Shown one piece after another: positions 1-6,206 of a DNA stretch of 34,201 nucleotides. The notes beneath the pieces are model-generated. The model saw nothing but the letters and a program-made list of their open reading frames with translations. It was not told the origin of the DNA and did no database searches. The stretch's first letter is position 1. The number at the start of each line of letters is the position of its first letter. The translations under genes and the position numbers were made by a program. The DNA comes from VFMC01 sp044238435 (GTDB lineage: Bacteria > Actinomycetota > Acidimicrobiia > Acidimicrobiales > Ilumatobacteraceae): the NCBI GenBank assembly GCA_044238435.1, contig JBIIDH010000028.1, forward strand, positions 1-34,201, given 5' to 3'.

Positions 1-2
1 GC

Positions 3-56
3 GGCATCGACACCCTGCCCAGCATCAGAGCTGGCATCGACCAGCCCGACAACTAA
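3..56 (+). CDS. Possible 3' end of a gene cut by the window edge
   Basis: Frame 3 is open from the window edge to TAA at 54-56 and ends in ...RAGIDQPDN. Most codons end in C or G, as in the real genes of this window. The stretch is only 17 codons, so no family can be named and chance is not excluded. It would converge on the minus-strand gene ending at 81. Confidence 0.25.
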   Translation, partial: GIDTLPSIRAGIDQPDN

Positions 57-80
57 CATCCCGCACGAACATCAAACTGT

Positions 81-368
81 TCACTTTTCGACCGTCACAA
101 ACGCGCAGTTTTCGGGCGTCATCGACACCCGGAGCCGAGGATGTATCCCGAACCGCCACAAGAAGAGTGCGTACATCGCGAGCAGCCCTCCGAGCACCAG
201 GCCGCCGAACTCGCGGTTGGTATCGAAGCCCCACACAACCGCCTGGAACGACAGCGGGATAGAGACCACGATTCCAATCCAGCAGAAGGCCCGCGCCGCA
301 GACCTCACTCGCCACTCGCGTTCGATCGGGTGTCCAGCCGTTCGGTCAGCCATCTGCTTGCAGCCCAT
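81..368 (-). CDS. Small two-helix membrane protein
   Basis: A 95-residue product with two clear hydrophobic segments, about residues 28-47 (FCWIGIVVSIPLSFQAVVWG) and 55-72 (GLVLGGLLAMYALFLW). A basic patch (HPRLRV) follows and the protein ends soon after. The two-helix plus basic-turn layout resembles small actinobacterial membrane proteins with a PH-like domain after the second helix; if so, that domain is missing and the gene is truncated. ATG at 353 is an alternative start. Neither start has a convincing Shine-Dalgarno sequence. Function unknown. Confidence 0.45.
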   Translation of the reverse strand: MGCKQMADRTAGHPIEREWRVRSAARAFCWIGIVVSIPLSFQAVVWGFDTNREFGGLVLGGLLAMYALFLWRFGIHPRLRVSMTPENCAFVTVEK

Positions 369-753
369 TTCAGTTGTTCTCGGGGAATCAGAACTCTCGG
401 GCCGAAGTACGAGCGCCAGAGCCGTTCCACCGCGATTCGACCTCGCTATCGGTGGTCACGGCAAATGAACACTCGGACAACGTCGGCACGACCGTTGAGC
501 ACACATGCAAGTCCGCCCGGTATCGAGCCTGCACAAGATGCCCTGATTGAGAATCGGATGCAAGGCGTTGCGGGGTTTTCGTAGCGTCCGGGGTCTGGTC
601 GGGTGTGTCTCATGCATGCCCTGCCGCCATGAAGTTGGGTCTGCCTAGACTTCAGCGTCGTTCTTGCCTCGGTCGACAGGGATATCGTCACGCCGTGAGG
701 GCCTGTTTCGAGGCCCGCGACAATCCGGCCAGGAAGCGGTGAGGAGGCCAACG
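369..753. other. 385-bp stretch with no supportable gene
   Basis: The frames that stay open here lack coherent protein features. Near 376-392 and 513-530 there are short sequences resembling antisense T-arms of tRNA genes (GGAATCAGAACTC and GGTATCGAGCC), but I could not fold either into a full cloverleaf. Codon-position GC bias looks weaker than in the rest of the window. Confidence 0.4.
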
Positions 754-999
754 ATGATTCGACAGTTGACGGTCGACTTCAACCGAGTGGTCGATGGAGC
801 GCTGATCCGAGGCAACGCCCGGCGTGCGGTGCCCGGCACCGATCTGGAGATCGGATCCGTGGTCGTGGTCGGCGACGACGACTGGGGTGTCGCGTCGGCG
901 GAGGTGGTCGAGCACGACCGTGTCTCGGGCGCCCTAGTGCTCCGACTGCTGGGTGAGCTCACGGACGAACAGGCGAGCGAGCTCTCCCGCCCTGCGTGA
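754..999 (+). CDS. Small hypothetical protein (81 aa)
   Basis: ATG at 754 follows a good Shine-Dalgarno sequence (GAGGAGG, 741-747) at 6 nt, which favours it over an upstream in-frame start at 664. The product starts MIRQLTVDFNRVVDG and alternates short beta-strand-like stretches (GSVVVVGDDDWGVASAEVV; SGALVLRLLGEL), suggesting a small beta-barrel. It is acidic and has no signal peptide or membrane helix. I do not recognise the family. Confidence 0.65.
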   Translation: MIRQLTVDFNRVVDGALIRGNARRAVPGTDLEIGSVVVVGDDDWGVASAEVVEHDRVSGALVLRLLGELTDEQASELSRPA

Positions 1000-1006
1000 T
1001 CGTGGG

Positions 1007-1087
1007 GATGATGAGGCCGACCTGAGCGCCGTGGCCGCCGACATCGGTAGTGTCGGTGCAGTCATCTCGAAGCAACTGGGCATGTAG
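1007..1087 (+). other. Possible coding remnant downstream of the 754-999 gene
   Basis: After the stop at 999 another frame reads DDEADLSAVAADIGSVGAV...GM and ends with TAG at 1085-1087. Codon ends are GC-biased. It has no convincing start of its own, so it may be a frameshifted tail of a longer gene or chance. Confidence 0.2.
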
Positions 1088-1101
1088 CAGCGCGCGTCGG
1101 C

Positions 1102-1995
1102 CTACAACTGGGCGGCGGCGGTGTCGATGAGGCGTTGCAGGTGCAGGCCGCGGTGGATGTCGAGCGGGTGCGGGGTGGCGGTGCGTACCGCGTGGGCGAA
1201 CTCTTCGACGATGCGACGCTGCGCCGTGCGGGCCTCAGCCATCATCACCTCAGGACTGAAGGCGGCTGCGTCGAAACGCACGGCGCCGTCGAGGCCGTGC
1301 ACCTCCACGGCCAGGCCGCCGTGCTGGTTCGAGGTGGCCGACAGGGCGGCCTGGCTGACGCGGCCGTTGTCGTGCCGGCACTCGAGCAGCACGATGCCGT
1401 GCACGTTGCCGCGGGCGGTGATGTCGACGATGGTGCCGAGCGCGGCGTCGAGGCCGTCGAGCACGTGCGGCCCGAGGTCGATGAGGCCGCCGTTGGCCAC
1501 CCGCCAGGGCGTGGCGAAGTAGGTGCCCGGCACGCAGCCGTTGCCGAAGAACGAGGCACGACCTCCATAGCTGTCGAAGGCGCGAGCGGCGTCGAGGAAC
1601 GCCCGCATCGAGTCGTAGTAGCGGTTGGTGAGGATGACCTGCGAGATCACCCCGGCCGAATCGATGGCGTCGGCGAGCGCCTGGGCCTGGGCCACGTCCA
1701 TGCCCACCGGCTTGTCGATGAGCACCGCCTTGCCGGCACGTGCTGCGCGTGCGGCGAACTCGGCCTGCACCTCGGGCGGCAGGCTGAACGTCAGCGCGTC
1801 GCACGCCTCGAACAGGGCGTCGAGGTCGTCGTACGCCGCCACACCGTGTGCCGTCGCCACCTCGCTCGCGGCCTCGGGTCGGCGGGCCCACACGCCGACG
1901 AACTCGGCATCGGACGAGTCGGCCAGCATCGGCCCGGTGAAGAGGTTGGCCCAGGGGCCGGCACCGACGAGGCCGATACGGAGTGGTTCGCTCAT
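1102..1995 (-). CDS. Gfo/Idh/MocA family NAD(P)-dependent oxidoreductase
   Basis: A 297-residue soluble protein. The N-terminal Rossmann fold begins MSEPLRIGLVGAGPW with the GxGxxG-type nucleotide loop at residues 9-14. Around residue 94 is IDKPVGMD, the DKP form of the family's EKP motif, whose lysine contacts cofactor and substrate. The C-terminal half is the mixed alpha/beta substrate domain. Members oxidise or reduce sugars, inositols or related polyols; the substrate cannot be read from sequence. No Shine-Dalgarno sequence is visible; a CACACT hexamer 7 nt before the ATG suggests a leaderless transcript. It is divergent from the SDR at 2100, and the two may act in one polyol or sugar pathway (inference). 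Confidence 0.9.
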   Translation of the reverse strand: MSEPLRIGLVGAGPWANLFTGPMLADSSDAEFVGVWARRPEAASEVATAHGVAAYDDLDALFEACDALTFSLPPEVQAEFAARAARAGKAVLIDKPVGMDVAQAQALADAIDSAGVISQVILTNRYYDSMRAFLDAARAFDSYGGRASFFGNGCVPGTYFATPWRVANGGLIDLGPHVLDGLDAALGTIVDITARGNVHGIVLLECRHDNGRVSQAALSATSNQHGGLAVEVHGLDGAVRFDAAAFSPEVMMAEARTAQRRIVEEFAHAVRTATPHPLDIHRGLHLQRLIDTAAAQL

Positions 1996-2002
1996 GACCG
2001 CC

Positions 2003-2008
2003 AGTGTG
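2003..2008 (-). promoter_or_regulatory. -10 element for the Gfo/Idh/MocA gene
   Basis: CACACT on the minus strand, followed by 7 nt and then the ATG at 1995. The spacing fits transcription starting at or next to the start codon. Confidence 0.4.
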
Positions 2009-2038
2009 GCACGGCGAACCAGAGGGGTCGGTGCGTCG

Positions 2039-2044
2039 TACGAT
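2039..2044 (+). promoter_or_regulatory. Possible -10 element for the SDR gene
   Basis: TACGAT, 55 nt upstream of the ATG at 2100. A transcript from here would have a leader of about 50 nt containing the 9-bp tandem repeat. No recognisable -35. Confidence 0.3.
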
Positions 2045-2052
2045 CAGCGCAG

Positions 2053-2079
2053 CCGGTCGAACCGGTCGAACCGGTCGAT
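2053..2079 (+). repeat. 9-bp tandem repeat, three copies
   Basis: CCGGTCGAA at 2053-2061 and 2062-2070, then CCGGTCGAT at 2071-2079. Each junction contains the palindrome ACCGGT. It lies in the leader between the possible -10 and the SDR start, so it could bind a regulator or be slippage-prone. Confidence 0.7.
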
Positions 2080-2099
2080 GGGGGAGCGGAGGGCGAGCG

Positions 2100-2888
2100 A
2101 TGGCCGCACAACACGAGGAACTGCATGGAGGCCGCCGGGTGGCCGTCGTCACCGGGTCGGCGGTGGGCATCGGCCGGGCCCTGTGCCACGCGTTCGCCTC
2201 CCGCGACATGTGCGTGGTGGGACTCGACATCGACGCAGTCGGCAACGCCGACACCGCGGCCGAGGTGGGTGCAGCAATGGCGGCGGTCACCTGCGACGTG
2301 GGTGATGCGGTTGCGGTGAAGCAGGCGATCGACGACGTGGTGGCCCGCACCGGGCGCGTCGACGTGCTGGTGAACAACGCAGCGGTGTTCAACGACACGA
2401 CGCTGCTGGGCGGTTCGTACGACGAGCAGGTGGACGCATGGCACCGGGCCATGGGTGCGTGCAGCGACGGCGCGTTCCACTGCACCGCGGCGGTGGCGCC
2501 GACGATGATCGCCGGAGGTGGCGGCACTGTGGTGAACATGCTCACCGAACACATCCGCCTGCACCGACTCATCACCGGTCTGCCGGCGACGGGCTACGAC
2601 AGCGCCAAGTTCGCGCAGTGGCGGCTCACCGAGAGCTGGGCGAAGGAACTCGCGCCGCACGGCATCCGCGTGAACGGCCTCGCCTTCGGTGCCACCGACA
2701 CACCGATGCTGCGCGCCGTGTCGGCCCGCATCGCCGAGGCCGGGATGCGAGCCACCGACATGGCCGACGCCGTGCTGGCCATCATCGACCAGGGTCCGGC
2801 GGGCCCGACCGGACAGGTGTGGGACATCGGCTTCACCGGCACCACCCGCGCCGACAGCCTCACCCAGATCGCCGCCATCCGGGCCTGA
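2100..2888 (+). CDS. SDR family NAD(P)-dependent oxidoreductase
   Basis: A 262-residue classical short-chain dehydrogenase. The TGSAVGIG nucleotide loop is at residues 18-25, a CDV acidic motif near 65, NNAA at 92-95 and the catalytic YDSAK at 166-170. The usual serine about 13 residues before the tyrosine is absent: the strand reads VVNMLTEH, with Thr149 the nearest hydroxyl, and a short insertion precedes the YxxxK. Activity may therefore be altered. ATG 2100 was chosen because the conserved first strand starts soon after and a purine-rich stretch (GGGGAGCGGAGGG) precedes it. Substrate unknown. Confidence 0.88.
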   Translation: MAAQHEELHGGRRVAVVTGSAVGIGRALCHAFASRDMCVVGLDIDAVGNADTAAEVGAAMAAVTCDVGDAVAVKQAIDDVVARTGRVDVLVNNAAVFNDTTLLGGSYDEQVDAWHRAMGACSDGAFHCTAAVAPTMIAGGGGTVVNMLTEHIRLHRLITGLPATGYDSAKFAQWRLTESWAKELAPHGIRVNGLAFGATDTPMLRAVSARIAEAGMRATDMADAVLAIIDQGPAGPTGQVWDIGFTGTTRADSLTQIAAIRA

Positions 2889-2909
2889 AGGCGCCAGCGG
2901 TCGCGCTCG

Positions 2910-3569
2910 TCAGGCGTTGACGAGCAGCCAGGCGATGATGCCGTCGCCCACCAGGGCGATGCCGGCGATGATCAGCAGCACCGAAGCGATCTTGCGGCGG
3001 TTCTTCAGCACCCACGAGGTCTTGTCGGTGAGCTTGCGGTGGGTCTCGATCGAGCGCGTGGCGATGAGCAGAATGGCCAGCGGGATGCCGGTGGCGAACA
3101 CCGTGTAGAACGCGAGCGCGCCGAGGCGACCACCGAACGACACGGCGGTCGAGGCCAGTGCCATCGACGCGAGGAACGGACCCTGGTAGTCGGCCAGCAG
3201 CAGGCCGGCGACGAATGCTTTGCGAGGCGAGAGGTCGCGCAGCTTCTCGAGCGACGGCGGTACGTCGGGTGAGGGCTTGCGCGGCGGCTTGCGCAGGCGG
3301 AGACCGACCAGCACCAGCGCCACACCGAAGGCGATCTTGACGGCGATGAGGGATCGGCCGGCGCCCGAGGACGGGTCGACCACGCCACCCACCAGCAGGC
3401 TCGCACCGATCAGCACGATCGACTCGACGAGGAACGCGCCCGAGACGAAGGCCCAGCCGTTGCGCTTGGGTTCGTTGCCCGTCATCACCAGCAACAGGCC
3501 CATGAGGGTGAAGGGTTGGGTACCGCTCAGCAGGCCGCACACCACGAGGGTGCGAGCGAGGTCACCCAT
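2910..3569 (-). CDS. Sap/GAP family multi-pass membrane protein
   Basis: 219 residues with about six hydrophobic helices in a 3+3 arrangement around a charged cytoplasmic loop (RLRKPPRKPSPDVPPSLEKLRD). It resembles the actinobacterial Sap family, named for the mycobacterial sulfolipid-addressing protein and distantly LysE-like, thought to export lipids or small molecules. Conserved-looking features are the N-terminal SGTQPF, the ADYQGP turn and an ATGIP helix. ATG 3569 is preceded by GGAGGG 7 nt upstream. It is convergent with the SDR at a 21-bp gap. The exported substrate is unknown. Confidence 0.75.
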   Translation of the reverse strand: MGDLARTLVVCGLLSGTQPFTLMGLLLVMTGNEPKRNGWAFVSGAFLVESIVLIGASLLVGGVVDPSSGAGRSLIAVKIAFGVALVLVGLRLRKPPRKPSPDVPPSLEKLRDLSPRKAFVAGLLLADYQGPFLASMALASTAVSFGGRLGALAFYTVFATGIPLAILLIATRSIETHRKLTDKTSWVLKNRRKIASVLLIIAGIALVGDGIIAWLLVNA

Positions 3570-3593
3570 GAGCCAGCCCTCCGAGGCAGGAAA

Positions 3594-3613
3594 CGATCAC
3601 GGGATCGATGGTA
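3594..3613 (-). promoter_or_regulatory. -10 element and adjoining inverted repeat upstream of the Sap-like gene
   Basis: TACCAT on the minus strand (3613-3608) abuts a 5-bp inverted repeat CGATC-ACGG-GATCG (3594-3607). The repeat sits where the transcript would start, a plausible operator position. Confidence 0.3.
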
Positions 3614-3668
3614 GGCGGTGCGACCCACGCGATCCGCCACCGCTGTTCCGTGGGTGCCCGCCCGCGTG

Positions 3669-4529
3669 TCACGCAGCCGGCTCGGTGGGCGCCATCGACC
3701 AGCGGATGACCTGGGTCACCATCTGGCCCGCCGGACGCAGCACGACGGCTTCGCTCACCGGGAGCAGCGGCAGACGCAGAGGCCAGCGTGTCCATGCGGG
3801 CAGCAGCGCCACGGCGGCCCCCGCCAGCATGAGATACGGCGCGCGCGCCGCCAACGGCAGCGGCGGCTCGAGCAGCAAGAAGCGGGCGGCATCGCGCGCC
3901 TCGCGGCTGCTGGCGAGTTCGGGCCGGAAGTCGCGCAGTTCGCCACGCAGGTCGGCAACCGAGCGAGGCGGATCGTTGACACCGAGTTTGCGTGCCACAA
4001 GTCCGACGTCGTGCACGTAGCGGTCGGCCTCGGCCGGGGTGAGCGGGCGGCGGCCGTAGCGCTGGTAGGCGGCGAGGAAGCTGTCGATCTCGGCGATGTG
4101 CACCCAGCGCAGCAGATGCGGATCGTTGGCTGCGTAGGGGCGACCGTCGGACGCTGTGCCCACCACCCGCTCGTGCACGCGGTGCACCACCGCCACCGCC
4201 TGTTCGGCAACGGGGATGGGGCCGAACGTGGTGGCGGCGAGGAACTCGGCGGTGCGCTGCAGGCGGCCCCAGGGGTCGTGGCGGTAATCGGAGTGCTGGG
4301 CCACGCCGGCCATCGCCAGTGGGTGCAGCGACTGCAGCAGCAGCGCGCGCAGGCCGCCGACGAACATCGACGCGTCGGCGTGCACCAGTCGCACCGGACT
4401 GTCGGCTGCGAACCAGCGCGGACCCGGCGCAGCCATGATGGCCTCGGTCTTGGCGTCGGCCTGATCGCCGATGACGCGCGAGCGGATCTGCTCGGCCAGC
4501 CAGGCGCGGGCGGGGTCAGTCGACAGCAT
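3669..4529 (-). CDS. Oxygenase MpaB family protein (DUF2236)
   Basis: 286 residues, beginning MLSTDPARAW. It matches the MpaB/DUF2236 family, related to latex-clearing protein and assumed to be b-type haem enzymes. Family signatures include the helix LQSLHPLAMAGVAQHS with candidate haem-ligand histidines, the HDPWGRLQRTAEF motif followed by FG, and LLRWVHIAEIDSFL. The C-terminus has a hydrophobic stretch. ATG 4529 overlaps the upstream DUF2237 gene by 14 nt, implying translational coupling; an upstream in-frame ATG at 4607 would lie far inside that gene. Substrate unknown. Confidence 0.82.
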   Translation of the reverse strand: MLSTDPARAWLAEQIRSRVIGDQADAKTEAIMAAPGPRWFAADSPVRLVHADASMFVGGLRALLLQSLHPLAMAGVAQHSDYRHDPWGRLQRTAEFLAATTFGPIPVAEQAVAVVHRVHERVVGTASDGRPYAANDPHLLRWVHIAEIDSFLAAYQRYGRRPLTPAEADRYVHDVGLVARKLGVNDPPRSVADLRGELRDFRPELASSREARDAARFLLLEPPLPLAARAPYLMLAGAAVALLPAWTRWPLRLPLLPVSEAVVLRPAGQMVTQVIRWSMAPTEPAA

Positions 4530-4878
4530 GGGCCCGCAGATCGGCGAGGGACGAGTACTCGAGCGCCGACACGTGGGTCGACGAGAGCCGCACCTTCGGC
4601 GCCGCACCCGCCTCGAACGCCTCTTGCCAGCGGGCAGCGCACAGGCACCACTGGTCGCCCGCCTTCAGACCGGCGAACCCGTACTGCGGCATCGGCGTCG
4701 ACAGGTCGTTGCCGACGCTCTTCGAGAACACGAGGAACTCGTCGGTCATCACCGCGCACACTACGTGCATGCCCGGATCGTCGCCCCGGTTCTCGCAGCA
4801 CCCGGTGCGGTAGTAGCCGGTCATCGGGTCGTACGAGCAGGGCTGCAGTTCGTCGCCCAGCACGTTGATCTGGTTCAT
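4516..4878 (-). CDS. DUF2237 family protein
   Basis: A 120-residue soluble protein beginning MNQINVLGDELQPCS. It has the DUF2237 hallmarks: an N-terminal NVLG..L.PCS segment, TGYYRTGCC with paired cysteines, MTDEFL.FSKS.GNDLSTP, the GDQWCLCA.RW.EA motif and a C-terminal LEYSSLADLRAHA. The fixed cysteines suggest metal binding or redox chemistry, but the biochemical role is unknown. It is the first gene of a two-gene unit with the MpaB-like gene and is divergent from the PPOX gene at 4939. A longer open frame extends upstream across that divergent gene and is not credible. Confidence 0.85.
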   Translation of the reverse strand: MNQINVLGDELQPCSYDPMTGYYRTGCCENRGDDPGMHVVCAVMTDEFLVFSKSVGNDLSTPMPQYGFAGLKAGDQWCLCAARWQEAFEAGAAPKVRLSSTHVSALEYSSLADLRAHAVD

Positions 4879-4925
4879 ACCCCCATCGAACCACGGTTGG
4901 GGCGCCGCGGCTACCCGGGCAGCCG

Positions 4926-4931
4926 TAGCCT
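4926..4931 (+). promoter_or_regulatory. -10 element for the PPOX-fold gene
   Basis: TAGCCT, followed by 7 nt and the ATG at 4939. No Shine-Dalgarno sequence lies between, consistent with a leaderless transcript. Confidence 0.45.
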
Positions 4932-4938
4932 CTGGCAC

Positions 4939-5328
4939 ATGCTCGAACCCGCTATCCGCGACTTCGCCCAGGGCAAGCACTTCGGAACCATCTCGTTCCA
5001 CCTGCCCGAGGGCCAGATCGGTACCCACGTCATGTGGGTCGACGCCGACGACGACCACATCCTCATCAACACCGAGGTGCACCGGGCGAAGTACAAGGCC
5101 ATCGCCGCCAACCCCAACGTCACGGTGGCCATCTGGGACGACTCCAACGCGTATCGCTACGCCGAGGTGCGCGGCACCGTGGTGGGCGAGGTGCGTGGCC
5201 CGGCGGCCCGGGCCCACATCGATGCCTGCTCGCAGCGCTACACGGGCGTCGACTACCAGGGCCAGATCAGCAGCGAACGGGTCATCTTGCAGATCGCCCC
5301 GCTGCGCCAGCGGTCGCAGGGTCTCTGA
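4939..5328 (+). CDS. Pyridoxamine 5'-phosphate oxidase-fold protein (F420- or FMN-dependent type)
   Basis: 129 residues with the split-barrel PPOX fold: KHFGTISFHLPEGQIGTHVMWVDADDDHIL forms the first strands, NTEVHRAKYKAIAANPNVTVAIWD gives the cofactor phosphate-binding K/R cluster and typical 'NP.V.v...d' strand, and YAEVRGTV the next strand. Actinobacterial proteins of this length often use F420 as a reductase cofactor, but FMN is possible. The start is set by the first conserved helix (MLEPAIRDFAQGK). Substrate unknown. Confidence 0.82.
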   Translation: MLEPAIRDFAQGKHFGTISFHLPEGQIGTHVMWVDADDDHILINTEVHRAKYKAIAANPNVTVAIWDDSNAYRYAEVRGTVVGEVRGPAARAHIDACSQRYTGVDYQGQISSERVILQIAPLRQRSQGL

Positions 5329-5358
5329 ACCCCTCGGCGGTTCGCTGCCCCCAACGGC

Positions 5359-6084
5359 TCAGCTGACGCTGACGCCCAACGCCTTGCCGATGCTGAACGT
5401 GACGACGGCAGCGGCCAGCATGATGAGCACCTGGCGGCCCGCCGACTTCACCCGGCTGCGTTCGGCGAACTGCCCGATGGCCCAACCCAGACCGGCAGCG
5501 GCGACGACGCCGATGGCCACCGTGGCGGCGGTGGCAGCGTTGCCCTCGCCGACGAACCACGGGATGACGGGCAGCAGCGCGCCCACCACGAAGCACACGA
5601 ACGACAGCACGGCCGCCTGCCATGCCGACGGCAGCTGGTTGGGGTCGATGCCGAACTCTTCGCGGGCGTGCACCATGAGGGCTCGCTCGGGGTCGCGCAT
5701 CACATCGGCTGCGGCGAGGGCGGCGGTGGAGGGCTCCATGCCGTGGCTCTCGTAGATGCCGGCCAGCTCGCGCTGCTCGGCCTCTTTGTGCACGCCCAGT
5801 TCGCGCCGCTCGACCTCCATCTCGCGCACCACCAACTCGTTCTGTGCCGAGATGCTGATCCACTCGCCCGCAGCCATGCTGATGGCGCCGGCGAGGGCTC
5901 CGGCCAGGCCGGCCAGGCGCACCACGCTGCCGTTCACGTCGCTGCCGGCGAAGCCGACGACCAGCAGCACGTTCGACATCAACCCGTCACTCATGCCGAA
6001 CACCGCTGCGCGGGCGAGCCCGCCCGCAACTTCGCGGTGACCAGGGTGCGCCTCGCCCATGCGCGAGATCGTGTGTCGGCTCAT
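5359..6084 (-). CDS. VIT1/CCC1 family divalent metal transporter
   Basis: 241 residues of the vacuolar iron transporter-like family, which exports Fe(II) or Mn(II). TM1 follows the typical ARAAVFGMSDGLMSNVLLVVG. TM2 contains GALAGAISMAAGEWIS, with the conserved small residues and glutamate. A hydrophilic glutamate-rich cytoplasmic segment (REMEVERRELGVHKEAEQRELAG) corresponds to the metal-binding domain. Three further helices complete the five-TM layout. The first codon lies 7 nt after a TAGGGT hexamer with no Shine-Dalgarno sequence. The protein probably protects against metal overload (family inference). Confidence 0.88.
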   Translation of the reverse strand: MSRHTISRMGEAHPGHREVAGGLARAAVFGMSDGLMSNVLLVVGFAGSDVNGSVVRLAGLAGALAGAISMAAGEWISISAQNELVVREMEVERRELGVHKEAEQRELAGIYESHGMEPSTAALAAADVMRDPERALMVHAREEFGIDPNQLPSAWQAAVLSFVCFVVGALLPVIPWFVGEGNAATAATVAIGVVAAAGLGWAIGQFAERSRVKSAGRQVLIMLAAAVVTFSIGKALGVSVS

Positions 6085-6091
6085 GGGCGAA

Positions 6092-6125
6092 ACCCTACCG
6101 GGCGACCATTGGGCCGAAGGTCGCC
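6092..6125 (-). promoter_or_regulatory. VIT promoter with 7-bp inverted repeat
   Basis: On the minus strand TAGGGT (6097-6092) ends 7 nt before the VIT start. Just upstream is a perfect inverted repeat, GGCGACC (6101-6107) and GGTCGCC (6119-6125), with an 11-nt centre, covering the spacer/-35 zone. This is a plausible operator. It does not resemble an IdeR or DtxR box. Confidence 0.4.
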
Positions 6126-6148
6126 TCGTGAGGGGGTGCCGGAAGTGT

Positions 6149-6188
6149 CACACTGGAGCGGTCTCGACCTGCGACAACGGCGTCGCAG
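6149..6188 (+). promoter_or_regulatory. Leader of the glutamate dehydrogenase gene with hairpin
   Basis: CACACT (6149-6154) is a candidate -10. The leader then contains a perfect inverted repeat, CTGCGAC (6169-6175) and GTCGCAG (6182-6188), with a 6-nt loop. It sits immediately before the Shine-Dalgarno GGAGGTGA (6190-6197), so it could regulate initiation or act as an operator. Confidence 0.35.
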
Positions 6189-6206
6189 CGGAGGTGAGGG
6201 AGCACG

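Noticed and set aside
370..600. Two tRNA-like (antisense T-arm) fragments, one with a CTC-like anticodon loop
   Set aside because: Stems have several mismatches, D-arms and acceptor stems cannot be paired, and spacing between arms is wrong. Not reported as tRNA or tRNA pseudogenes.
446..751. Open minus-strand frame of 101 codons
   Set aside because: No coherent domain, hydrophobic pattern or ribosome binding site; its residues look like translated non-coding sequence.
6101..6125. Iron-regulator (IdeR/DtxR) box upstream of the VIT gene
   Set aside because: The inverted repeat GGCGACC/GGTCGCC does not match the AT-rich TTAGGTTAGGCTAACCTAA-like consensus.
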